Source of the DNA: Faecalibacter bovis
GTDB lineage: Bacteria; Bacteroidota; Bacteroidia; Flavobacteriales; Weeksellaceae
NCBI RefSeq assembly: GCF_017948305.1
Contig: NZ_CP072842.1
Location: 2,548,501 to 2,612,500 of the forward strand
DNA length: 64,000 bases
Direction of reading: 5' to 3'
Shown: positions 1 through 7,793 of the stretch, one piece after another
Layout: each line of letters opens with the position of its first letter
Position numbering within the stretch: position 1 is the first letter of the stretch
Program-made: the position numbers and the translations under genes
Notes under the pieces: model-generated
What the model was told of the DNA's origin: nothing
What the model saw: only the letters and a program-made list of their open reading frames with translations
Database searches by the model: none

Positions 1-50
1 AATCCAAATCCTTTTTCTTCATTAAAGAATTTAACAGTTCCTTTGTTCAT
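1..50 (-). CDS. Cold-shock protein, N-terminal part only (cut by window edge)
   Basis: Read leftward from the ATG at 50, the first 16 complete codons give MNKGTVKFFNEEKGFG, and the two remaining bases fit a following Phe. This is the typical start of a CspA-family cold-shock domain, ending in the RNP1 motif KGFGF that binds single-stranded RNA or DNA. The family consists of OB-fold nucleic-acid chaperones of about 65-70 aa, so roughly 50 residues lie outside the window. The gene is divergent from hemW across a 139-bp AT-rich spacer that must hold its promoter and leader; I could not place its -7 box confidently. Confidence 0.85.
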   Translation of the reverse strand, partial: MNKGTVKFFNEEKGFG

Positions 51-142
51 AGTATTATAATTATTGTGGAAAGATAAATCATTCTATTTAAAAAATTATA
101 ATTTTTAATAATTAATTTTAAATAATTTTCAAAATCCACTAC

Positions 143-174
143 TTGATAATTTAAAGTTTTTAAAATTACCTTTG
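143..174 (+). promoter_or_regulatory. Bacteroidota-type promoter of hemW
   Basis: A TTG at 143-145 and TACCTTTG at 167-174 (21-nt spacer) match the TTTG/TAnnTTTG pattern of Bacteroidota primary-sigma promoters. The hemW start lies 15 nt downstream, so the leader would be very short. There is no Shine-Dalgarno sequence. Confidence 0.55.
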
Positions 175-189
175 TAAAAATATTTACTT

Positions 190-1317
190 TTGGCCGGAAT
201 TTACTTACATATACCTTATTGCAAACAAAAATGCAGCTATTGTGATTTTCATTTTTCAACGAATTTAAACTCTAAAAATGAGCTTATATCTTCATTGTTA
301 AAAGAAATTGAATTAAGGTATCAGGAAATCAACGAACCTATCGAAACCATCTATTTTGGTGGCGGAACTCCTTCTATTCTAAGCAATCAAGAATTGGATT
401 CTATATTTAATAAATTAAATAAGCACTTCGATTTATCATCAGTAAAAGAAGTTACATTAGAAGCCAATCCCGATGATTTAACGAAAGAAAAATTAGCCTA
501 TTTCCAAAACACACCAATCAATCGATTTTCAATCGGGATTCAATCATTTTTTGAAGAAGATTTGCGCTTAATGAATCGTGCTCATAACGCGTTAGAAGCT
601 GAAAATTGCATTAAACTTACGCAAGATTTTGGTTTTGATAATTTAACGATTGATTTAATTTACGGTTCAAATACAACAACGCACGAAATGTGGCGTCAAA
701 ATCTTCAAAAAGCGGTTGATTTAGGAATAAATCATATTTCATCTTATGCGCTAACGGTTGAAGAAAAAACAATTTTGAATCGTAAAATTGAAAAAGGTGA
801 ATGGAAGCCGATCAATGATAAACACCAATCAGATCAGTTTGATTATTTAGTTAATTTCCTGGAATCTAACGGATTTATTCAGTATGAAATTTCTAATTTC
901 GGTAAACCAGGATATTTTTCCCAACACAATTCTAATTATTGGAAAGGCATTCCATATATTGGTTTCGGACCATCTGCTCACTCCTTTTTTGGAAATAAAC
1001 GTGCTTGGAATATAGCAAATAATGCAAAATATATTAATAATTTAAAAAATAACAATTTACCATTAGAGATAGAAACATTAAATTTAAAAGATCAATACAA
1101 CGAAATGATGATGATTGGCTTAAGAACAATTTACGGAATTGATCCAATTTTAGTTAAATCTACTTTTGGTAAATTAATTTCAGCTCATTTTGATTTAGAA
1201 ATTGAACAATTATTTAAAGAAAATTTAGTGCAACAAATTGACGGTAAAATTGTTTTAACTAAAGAAGCTAAATTTTTCGCGGACGGAATAGCTTCTCGCC
1301 TATTTTACGTTGATTAA
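190..1317 (+). CDS. hemW: Radical SAM haem chaperone HemW
   Basis: A 375-aa radical SAM protein. The cluster-binding motif CX3CX2C is at C11, C15 and C18 and is followed by Asp-Phe, so the fourth cysteine of true coproporphyrinogen dehydrogenase (HemN, CxC) is missing; this points to HemW, which inserts or transfers haem. The GGGTPS SAM-binding motif is near residues 57-62, and the HNxxYW motif of the HemW group is near residue 255. The start is a TTG at 190: an in-frame stop lies at 175-177 and the first residues (AGIYLHIPYC) already align with the usual N-terminus. murI follows after 18 nt. HemW is often annotated as oxygen-independent coproporphyrinogen oxidase. Confidence 0.9.
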   Translation: MAGIYLHIPYCKQKCSYCDFHFSTNLNSKNELISSLLKEIELRYQEINEPIETIYFGGGTPSILSNQELDSIFNKLNKHFDLSSVKEVTLEANPDDLTKEKLAYFQNTPINRFSIGIQSFFEEDLRLMNRAHNALEAENCIKLTQDFGFDNLTIDLIYGSNTTTHEMWRQNLQKAVDLGINHISSYALTVEEKTILNRKIEKGEWKPINDKHQSDQFDYLVNFLESNGFIQYEISNFGKPGYFSQHNSNYWKGIPYIGFGPSAHSFFGNKRAWNIANNAKYINNLKNNNLPLEIETLNLKDQYNEMMMIGLRTIYGIDPILVKSTFGKLISAHFDLEIEQLFKENLVQQIDGKIVLTKEAKFFADGIASRLFYVD

Positions 1318-1322
1318 TTTTA

Positions 1323-1330
1323 TAAATTTG
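1323..1330 (+). promoter_or_regulatory. -7 element (TAAATTTG) in front of murI
   Basis: An exact TAnnTTTG box lies in the 18-nt hemW-murI gap, ending 5 nt before the murI ATG. It suggests murI has its own start site and a nearly leaderless transcript. I see no TTG at the expected -33 distance, so the promoter may be weak. Confidence 0.4.
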
Positions 1331-1335
1331 CAACT

Positions 1336-2154
1336 ATGAATGATAACAGACCGATTGGGGTTTTTGACTCTGGTGTAGGTGGATTAACTTTTGCGAAAGA
1401 AATTAAACGTTTATTACCTAACGAAAGTTTGATCTACTTTGGTGATACTCAACATTTGCCTTATGGTGAAAAATCGAAAGAAGCAATAACGCGTTTTTCT
1501 GTTGATATTACTAATTTCTTAAAATCACACGATTGTAAGGCAATTTTAGTTGCATGTAATTCTGCAACAGCAAATTCTATTGACGCTATTAAGGATGCTG
1601 CAGGAGAAGATGTTGTTGTAATTGACGTGATATCGCCAGTTGCCGAAAAAGTTGCATTCGAGTTAAGAGAAAAAATAGGTGTTATCGCTACAAAAGCAAC
1701 TATCAATTCTGGAGCTTACAAAAAATCGATACGTAAATACAACAAACATGTAAAAGTCATCGAAATGGCGACTCCTTTGCTTGTGCCTGTGATCGAAGAA
1801 GGTTATGCGAATTCGCCTATTTCTAAGGCTGTTTTAGAAGCATATTTAACCAATAAAAAATTAGACGGAATTGATTCTATAATTTTAGGATGCACACATT
1901 ATCCACTTGTAGAAAAAGAAATTAATCAGGTTTTTGAAGGGAAAGTTAACATTATTAATTCTCCACTAATTGTTGTAAATCATCTGATTTATTTATTAGG
2001 TAGAGATGGAAAATTAGCTTCTAAAAATCATAATGCGACTTATGATTTCTTTCTATCTGACTATACGGATAACTTCTTAAAAGTTTCAAAAAGATTTTTT
2101 GGAAAAGATATTAAATTGATCGAGAAAAGATTAGATACCCAACCGGCGCTATAA
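1336..2154 (+). CDS. murI: Glutamate racemase
   Basis: A 272-aa Asp/Glu racemase that makes D-glutamate for peptidoglycan in the cytoplasm. The N-terminal GVFDSGVGGLT motif is at residues 8-18. The two catalytic cysteines are C74 in VACNSAT and C186 in LGCTHYP. The length is normal for MurI. The ATG at 1336 follows an exact TAnnTTTG box. The 3' end runs into a terminator hairpin: the 5' arm is coding sequence and the stop codon lies in the loop. Confidence 0.95.
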   Translation: MNDNRPIGVFDSGVGGLTFAKEIKRLLPNESLIYFGDTQHLPYGEKSKEAITRFSVDITNFLKSHDCKAILVACNSATANSIDAIKDAAGEDVVVIDVISPVAEKVAFELREKIGVIATKATINSGAYKKSIRKYNKHVKVIEMATPLLVPVIEEGYANSPISKAVLEAYLTNKKLDGIDSIILGCTHYPLVEKEINQVFEGKVNIINSPLIVVNHLIYLLGRDGKLASKNHNATYDFFLSDYTDNFLKVSKRFFGKDIKLIEKRLDTQPAL

Positions 2155-2170
2155 GTGTCCGGTTTTTTTT
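2141..2170 (+). terminator. Terminator of hemW-murI, overlapping the murI stop codon
   Basis: Arms AACCGG (2141-2146) and CCGGTT (2159-2164) are followed by a run of T to 2170. The murI stop codon (2152-2154) is in the 12-nt loop. Confidence 0.8.
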
Positions 2171-2199
2171 ATAAACAATAACAAACAAAAACATAAAAC

Positions 2200-3435
2200 A
2201 TGAACACAACTTATTCTGCTCAAGAATTAATTAATTTAGAAGAAAAACACGGTGCACACAACTATCATCCACTTTCTGTCGTACTAGAAAAAGGTGAAGG
2301 TGTATATGTTTGGGACGTTGATGGAAAGAAATATTTCGATTTTTTATCTGCATATTCAGCAGTTAATCAAGGACATTCACACCCAAGAATCATCAATAAA
2401 TTAAAAGAACAAGCAGATAAATTAACTTTAACTTCTCGTGCTTTTTACAATGCTGAATTAGGCATTTATGAAAAATTCGTAACTGAATTATTCGGTTTTG
2501 ATAAAATTTTACCAATGAATACGGGAGCTGAAGCGGTAGAAACTGCTTTAAAAATTGCTCGTAAATGGGGATACGAAAAGAAAGGGATTCCTTCTGGTGA
2601 AGGTATAATCGTTGTTTGTAAAGATAATTTCCATGGACGTACAACAACTATTATTTCTTTCTCGAATGACGAAGATGCGCGTAAACATTTTGATCCATAT
2701 ACATCTGGTTTTATTGCGGTAGAATATAATAATGTTGATGCTTTAAAAGAAATTATAGCTGAAAAAGGTGATAAAATATGTGGATTCCTTGTCGAACCAA
2801 TTCAAGGAGAAGCTGGTGTTAATGTACCTTCTGATGGATATTTAAAAGCATGTTTCGATTTATGTCAAGCAAATAACATATTATTTATCGCTGATGAAAT
2901 TCAAACAGGAATTGCACGTACAGGTAAAATGTTAGCCATTGATCATGAAAATATCAAACCAGACATGTTAATTCTTGGTAAAGCTTTATCTGGTGGTGTT
3001 TATCCTGTATCTGGAGTTTTAACACGCAACGAAGTTATGGATGTTATTCATCCAGGACAACACGGTTCTACTTATGGTGGTAATCCGTTAGCTTGTGCAG
3101 TGGCTCGTGAAGCTTTACAAGTAGTTTTAGATGAGAAATTAGCTGATAACGCCGAAAAATTAGGTCAAATTTTCCGTTCAGAAATTAATAAATTAATTGA
3201 AGAGTTTCCATTATTCAAATCTGTTCGCGGTAAAGGATTATTAAATGCGATTTTAATCAACGATACTCCAGAATCTGAAACAGCTTGGAATTTCTGTGTT
3301 AAAATGATGGAAAATGGGTTATTAGCAAAACCTACACATGGTAACATTATTCGTTTTGCTCCACCGTTAGTAATGAATGAAGAACAGTTAATGGAATGTA
3401 TTGAAATCATCCGTAAAACAGCTGCAGAATTTTAA
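2200..3435 (+). CDS. rocD: Ornithine aminotransferase (ornithine-oxo-acid transaminase)
   Basis: A 411-aa class III PLP aminotransferase converting ornithine and 2-oxoglutarate to glutamate-5-semialdehyde and glutamate. The NTGAEAVE motif at 107-114 is typical of ornithine aminotransferases and distinguishes it from ArgD/GabT. The PLP-binding region DEIQTG is at 232-237 and the Schiff-base lysine is K261 in LGKALSGG. Its own terminators on both sides make it a single-gene unit. The start is preceded by an A-rich stretch rather than a Shine-Dalgarno sequence. Confidence 0.92.
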   Translation: MNTTYSAQELINLEEKHGAHNYHPLSVVLEKGEGVYVWDVDGKKYFDFLSAYSAVNQGHSHPRIINKLKEQADKLTLTSRAFYNAELGIYEKFVTELFGFDKILPMNTGAEAVETALKIARKWGYEKKGIPSGEGIIVVCKDNFHGRTTTIISFSNDEDARKHFDPYTSGFIAVEYNNVDALKEIIAEKGDKICGFLVEPIQGEAGVNVPSDGYLKACFDLCQANNILFIADEIQTGIARTGKMLAIDHENIKPDMLILGKALSGGVYPVSGVLTRNEVMDVIHPGQHGSTYGGNPLACAVAREALQVVLDEKLADNAEKLGQIFRSEINKLIEEFPLFKSVRGKGLLNAILINDTPESETAWNFCVKMMENGLLAKPTHGNIIRFAPPLVMNEEQLMECIEIIRKTAAEF

Positions 3436-3462
3436 ATTTTATAAAATACAATAAATCATATG

Positions 3463-3494
3463 AAAACCTGATGATTATTCTTCAGGTTTTTTTT
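3463..3494 (+). terminator. Terminator of rocD
   Basis: A 9-bp stem, AAAACCTGA (3463-3471) with TCAGGTTTT (3482-3490), is followed by a T run. Confidence 0.8.
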
Positions 3495-3516
3495 ATTTTC
3501 GTTCAAACTAACTCGA

Positions 3517-5445
3517 ATGACCACTAAATCTCCTGAACATGAACAACTTATTCTTGTTCGAAATAATATAAACAAAATTCTTATTCTACTTAGAATTGGG
3601 TTTTTGCTTTTCTCAATTGGAGCATTAATTTATTTTGCTTTTCTAACAGCTGTTTCATTTAACATTTTTAATATTTACAATTGGCACTTTGGTGTTATGC
3701 TGCCTTGTTTTTTAATCATTCTGGGCTTTATTACGAGTTTGTTACCGATAAGATATGTACTTACACTATTTCAAAAAATTAGTTTTGGGCGAAATGAAAT
3801 TACTAAAAAAGATGAACCTGAATTATATGATCTCGTTGATGAAATTAAAATTGAATTGGGATTAAAAAGAATTCCTAAACTATTTTTAGAACAAGTTGAT
3901 GTGATATTAACTGAATATTCAAACCAATTTGATTCACTTTTTCGTCCTTCTAAAATTAATTTAATCGTAGGAATTTATCATTTTCAATCACTTACAAGAG
4001 AAGAATTAAAATCATTAATTATCAACGAATTAAGTAAGTATAATAATAAAAATGAATTAGATTTAATTAAGTTTCGTAATTGGGAATTTAGTACAAGTAT
4101 AAAATTTTACACGTCTGAATTAACTGAAAAAAGTAAAAGATCGATTTACTATTTTTTATTTTTTTATATCTATTGCTGTGAAAAAATATTAATCAGAACT
4201 TTTTTAAAATTATCTAAATTAACTCAGCAATATGAAGAAATATTAAAGAAAATAAATTCTTCAGAAAAGGTATATACAAAGGAATACCATAGCGCATTAA
4301 CAAAAATCACAGAATTTATTGTAATCAATAATTTTGTAGAAAATCAGATTTCTCAAACATTTAATAATTATTACGGTACACTGAATAAATTTGAGTTAAC
4401 TCGAGAAATTTTAAATCGATTCGAGTTTAAAAAACAAATTCTGGTTTCACATTACAATGTCAATTTTTATTCAGCATTTTTTAATACTCATTTAGTAAAT
4501 TATTATTTTCAAGATTATTCAAAATTTGAACCTAAGGAAGAAAAATTTATAACAGAAAATAAAGAATCTGTTGATCGCTTTAAATTAAATTTTCAAGAAA
4601 AATATGAAGTAAATTTAACAGAAAACAATAACTGTAATGAGATGCAAAATTCAGTAGATTTTGTAAATACAATTCAGAATTTATTTCAAAAAACTAATTA
4701 TCCTGAGTTTATTAATATTTTAAATAATTTTATTGAATTTGACTTTAAAAAAATTCAATTTTCACCAAAAGATTCATCAAATAGTATCACGAAACAAAAT
4801 CTTATTAACCAAGAAAATATTGATTTCATCAAACAGGCAAACTCATTATTGATAGATTATAAATTTATAAGAAATTTGGATTCTTTAGAATATGAAGGTA
4901 TTTATTATGAAACAGATAGGGAAATAAATAAATTATTGTTATCAATTGAAAATAAGATAAATAACAACTTTAGCTTCATTAATAACTTTACAGAAAATTT
5001 GTACATCTTTCTTAAAAGTAATCATGCGGATGAAAGTACGAACCTTATTAAAACAATTAACGAATTAATTGATTATGAAAGTACAGCAAATGAAATATAT
5101 TATCAATTATATGACATAAAGAATGAGATTTATAATGAAACAAGACATAAATTATTAGAAGATTTATTTAAGAAATATGATGAACTAATCAATTTATTAA
5201 AAGTTCAAATAAATAAGAATTTAAACAATTCAGAAGTAAGAAATTTATTTCCCAATTCAATTATTGATTTTTTATTAAACGAAGCAAATTGCAATATTGT
5301 TTATTACGAAAAAGGAATTTACAATAAAGAAGGTTTTGAAAGAATTGATAAACTAGCAGAATGGAATGTAATTTTGATTTCGCAGCTTGTAAAAAGACAT
5401 AAGAAAATGTATTTCGAAATGAATAAAGATCTATTTAATATTTAA
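3517..5445 (+). CDS. Membrane protein with a degenerate (non-catalytic) M48 peptidase-like core
   Basis: A 642-aa protein with two N-terminal membrane segments (about 25-48 and 58-80), then a stretch resembling the HtpX/M48 fold: a PELYDLVDEI helix at 101-110, GLKRIPKLFL at 115-124, and IYHFQSLTREELKSLIINELSKY at 153-175 (split as IYHFQSLTREEL, KSLIINELSKY). In active M48 enzymes this last helix ends in HExxH; here the equivalent residues are N170, E171 and K174, so both zinc-binding histidines are gone. A further hydrophobic segment is at about 209-221. The remaining 400 residues are Lys/Asn/Glu-rich, mostly helical and unlike any family I recognise. I infer a pseudo-protease whose role is unknown. 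The gene is transcribed alone between two terminators. Confidence 0.6.
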   Translation: MTTKSPEHEQLILVRNNINKILILLRIGFLLFSIGALIYFAFLTAVSFNIFNIYNWHFGVMLPCFLIILGFITSLLPIRYVLTLFQKISFGRNEITKKDEPELYDLVDEIKIELGLKRIPKLFLEQVDVILTEYSNQFDSLFRPSKINLIVGIYHFQSLTREELKSLIINELSKYNNKNELDLIKFRNWEFSTSIKFYTSELTEKSKRSIYYFLFFYIYCCEKILIRTFLKLSKLTQQYEEILKKINSSEKVYTKEYHSALTKITEFIVINNFVENQISQTFNNYYGTLNKFELTREILNRFEFKKQILVSHYNVNFYSAFFNTHLVNYYFQDYSKFEPKEEKFITENKESVDRFKLNFQEKYEVNLTENNNCNEMQNSVDFVNTIQNLFQKTNYPEFINILNNFIEFDFKKIQFSPKDSSNSITKQNLINQENIDFIKQANSLLIDYKFIRNLDSLEYEGIYYETDREINKLLLSIENKINNNFSFINNFTENLYIFLKSNHADESTNLIKTINELIDYESTANEIYYQLYDIKNEIYNETRHKLLEDLFKKYDELINLLKVQINKNLNNSEVRNLFPNSIIDFLLNEANCNIVYYEKGIYNKEGFERIDKLAEWNVILISQLVKRHKKMYFEMNKDLFNI

Positions 5446-5458
5446 ATAATAAGTATTA

Positions 5459-5487
5459 AAAAACCTCCAATTAATGGAGGTTTTTTT
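5459..5487. terminator. Bidirectional terminator between convergent genes
   Basis: An 8-bp stem, AACCTCCA (5462-5469) with TGGAGGTT (5475-5482), has an A run on the left and a T run on the right. It serves the M48-like gene and the leftward thioesterase gene. Confidence 0.8.
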
Positions 5488-5488
5488 A

Positions 5489-6046
5489 TTATAATCTTGA
5501 ATCTAATTGAATCTTAACGTTATAATGTTCTAATAAATAATTGATTAAATCTTCTGAATGATAATCCATTGGATTTTTTACTTGTAAGGCAGCTTTTTTA
5601 TGCTCTTCAATTCGATGCAGAGCTTTGTAAAAACGTCTTACCTCGTTCGCTGAGCGTAAAATTAATTTAGGAGCATCTGCTTTTTCACCATTTTCTTCCT
5701 TACAAATCATTGTAAAATAAGACGAATTACAGTGTCTAATTTCTCCTGTCTGTACATTTTGACTTTCTACGCGAATTCCAATGACCATCGATGTATTCCC
5801 AACATAATTCACCGAAGCGTTTAATGTTACTAATTCCCCTACTTCTACTGGAGTTAAAAAATCAACTCGATCAACAGATGCTGTTACGCAATATTTTCCG
5901 GAGTATTTAGATGCACATGCAAATGCAATTTGATCCATTAATGATAATAAATATCCTCCGTGAATTTTACCCGAAAAATTCGAGTGTGATGGTAACATTA
6001 ACTGCGAAAAAGTTATCAAGGAACTTTCTACTGTTTTATAAATCAT
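5489..6046 (-). CDS. Acyl-CoA thioesterase, hotdog fold (YciA/BACH-like)
   Basis: A 185-aa single hotdog-domain protein. The conserved helix of the YciA/acyl-CoA hydrolase group is seen as GKIHGGYLLSLMDQIA at about 26-41, with the catalytic-type Asp at 38. The core continues through SVDRVDFLTPVEVGE (about 57-72) and a C-terminal helical tail. Members hydrolyse acyl-CoA in the cytoplasm; chain preference cannot be read from sequence. The gene starts 5 nt after the stop of the GH3 gene, so the two are co-transcribed, which suggests the thioesterase and the adenylating enzyme act on related acyl groups. Confidence 0.85.
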   Translation of the reverse strand: MIYKTVESSLITFSQLMLPSHSNFSGKIHGGYLLSLMDQIAFACASKYSGKYCVTASVDRVDFLTPVEVGELVTLNASVNYVGNTSMVIGIRVESQNVQTGEIRHCNSSYFTMICKEENGEKADAPKLILRSANEVRRFYKALHRIEEHKKAALQVKNPMDYHSEDLINYLLEHYNVKIQLDSRL

Positions 6047-6051
6047 TTTTG

Positions 6052-7566
6052 TTATTGTGTGATGTTTATTAAATTCAATCGATAAAATTCATCAGCAATA
6101 GAACGATCATTGGCTAATCGAGGAACTTTATTTTGTCCACCTAATTTTCCAATTGATTTCATATATTCTTGGAAACCTCCTTTCTTAATTGGCGATAAAA
6201 CCAATTGTTTCAAGATATTTCCTCCAATTAAATCATCGTAATAAACATTTTGTAAACGCATTTGTGCATCTAATTCACCAGCAAAAACTTCCATATTTTC
6301 AGGATAATTTTCAAATTCAACAAACCATTCATGGTAAGGTAAACCTGAAGTTGGATTAACCTGAGGTGCAACTGTAAATTCATTTACACTCGCTGGATAT
6401 TTTTCTAATGTTTTTTGCAATGCTTGTTCTACTTCATGTGCAATTACGTGTTCGCCAAAGGCTGATGTAAAATGTTTAATTCTTCCCGATACTACAATTT
6501 TATAAGGAGATGTAGAAGTGAAACGAACTGTATCACCAATATTATAACCCCATAAACCGGCGTTTGTGTTCAGAATTAATACATAATCTTTTCCAATCTC
6601 CACATCTTTTATTGAGATACGTGTTGGATTTTCGTTGTGAAATTCATCTACTGGAATGAACTCATAGAACATTCCGTTGTTTAACAATAACAGTAAATCT
6701 TCGCTTTTTTGTGTGTTTTGATATGCTATAAAACCTTCCGATGCTGGATAGGTTTGTATACAGTCTATATTTCTACCAATTAATTGGTTTACTTTCTCAC
6801 GATAAGGTTCATAATTTACCCCACCAGTAACCATTAATTGTAAATCTTTAAATAAAGTTTGGATATTTTCTTTTCCAGATACAGCTAATAATCTTTCAAA
6901 ATACATAATTAACCATGGCGGAATACCAGAAATCAAAGTCATATTTTCAGGTATAGTTTCTTTAACAACTGCATCTACCTTATCTTCCCACTCTTCTATA
7001 CAATTCGTTTCCCAAGAAGGCATTCGATTTGTTTGAAGGTATTTAGGAACATAATGCGCTACAATTCCAGAAAGTCGTCCGAATTTTAATCCATTTTTTT
7101 CCTCAAGAATTGGACTTCCTTGTAGAAAAATCATTTTACCATTTAAGAATTTAGCGTTTCCAGTTTCTTTGATATAATGCAACAAAGCATTTTTTGCAGA
7201 ATTAATATGAAAAGGAATCGATTCTTTAGTTAATGGAATGTATTTAGTACCTGAAGTTGTTCCAGAAGTTTTAGCTAAATAAATTGGTTTACCTGGCCAA
7301 AGTACATCAGATTTACCTGCAACCATTTCATCAAAATAGATACGTAAACCTTCATAATCTTTGATCGGTACATATTTTTTAAAATCATCATAAGTTTTGA
7401 TTTTATCAAAATGATGATCTTGACCAAATTTTGTGTTTTTTGCAAATTTTACAAGGTCTAATAAAGTCTTTTCTTGTGTATAAATTGGATTATTCATCCA
7501 TTTTAGATCTTTATTGACAATATATTTTGCATAAAATTTAGCTAAAATAGCTTTCATAAACTTCAT
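6052..7566 (-). CDS. GH3 family acyl-adenylating protein
   Basis: A 504-aa protein of the GH3 family, named after plant enzymes that adenylate acyl acids such as jasmonate or auxin and couple them to amino acids. The phosphate-binding motif TSGTTSGTKYIPLT is at 100-113, a YPASEG motif characteristic of the family is in the middle of the protein, and the conserved SGRIKHFTSAFGEHV segment precedes the C-terminal domain. The length agrees with bacterial members. The substrate is unknown. It is the first gene of a two-gene leftward operon with a hotdog thioesterase. The divergent 220-bp spacer before the PorW/SprE-like gene must hold its promoter. Confidence 0.88.
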   Translation of the reverse strand: MKFMKAILAKFYAKYIVNKDLKWMNNPIYTQEKTLLDLVKFAKNTKFGQDHHFDKIKTYDDFKKYVPIKDYEGLRIYFDEMVAGKSDVLWPGKPIYLAKTSGTTSGTKYIPLTKESIPFHINSAKNALLHYIKETGNAKFLNGKMIFLQGSPILEEKNGLKFGRLSGIVAHYVPKYLQTNRMPSWETNCIEEWEDKVDAVVKETIPENMTLISGIPPWLIMYFERLLAVSGKENIQTLFKDLQLMVTGGVNYEPYREKVNQLIGRNIDCIQTYPASEGFIAYQNTQKSEDLLLLLNNGMFYEFIPVDEFHNENPTRISIKDVEIGKDYVLILNTNAGLWGYNIGDTVRFTSTSPYKIVVSGRIKHFTSAFGEHVIAHEVEQALQKTLEKYPASVNEFTVAPQVNPTSGLPYHEWFVEFENYPENMEVFAGELDAQMRLQNVYYDDLIGGNILKQLVLSPIKKGGFQEYMKSIGKLGGQNKVPRLANDRSIADEFYRLNLINITQ

Positions 7567-7749
7567 TTAAAATTAATAAAACCGAACGCAAATAATTTAT
7601 TGTTTTCGATTTATAATTATCCTTTTCAATTAGTTACTTTACATAACTTTTAATGAAAATGTTGTAGATTAGCTTACATTATTAAATTAACCTAACCAAC
7701 ATAATCCAATAGTACAAATATCTAAAACTTTTTGTGAATACAAGATTTT

Positions 7750-7778
7750 TTGTATTCTTTCGTTTTATTGTAGATTTG
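7750..7778 (+). promoter_or_regulatory. Promoter of the PorW/SprE-like gene
   Basis: TTG at 7750-7752 (within a TTTTTTG run) and TAGATTTG at 7771-7778, with an 18-nt spacer, fit the Bacteroidota consensus. The ATG is 15 nt downstream of the box. Confidence 0.6.
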
Positions 7779-7793
7779 TCGATATAGTTGACC

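Noticed and set aside
47-259. Leftward 70-aa reading frame over the cspA-hemW spacer
   Set aside because: It overlaps the start of hemW and the real cold-shock gene in another frame, has AT-rich random composition, and shows no domain or promoter logic.
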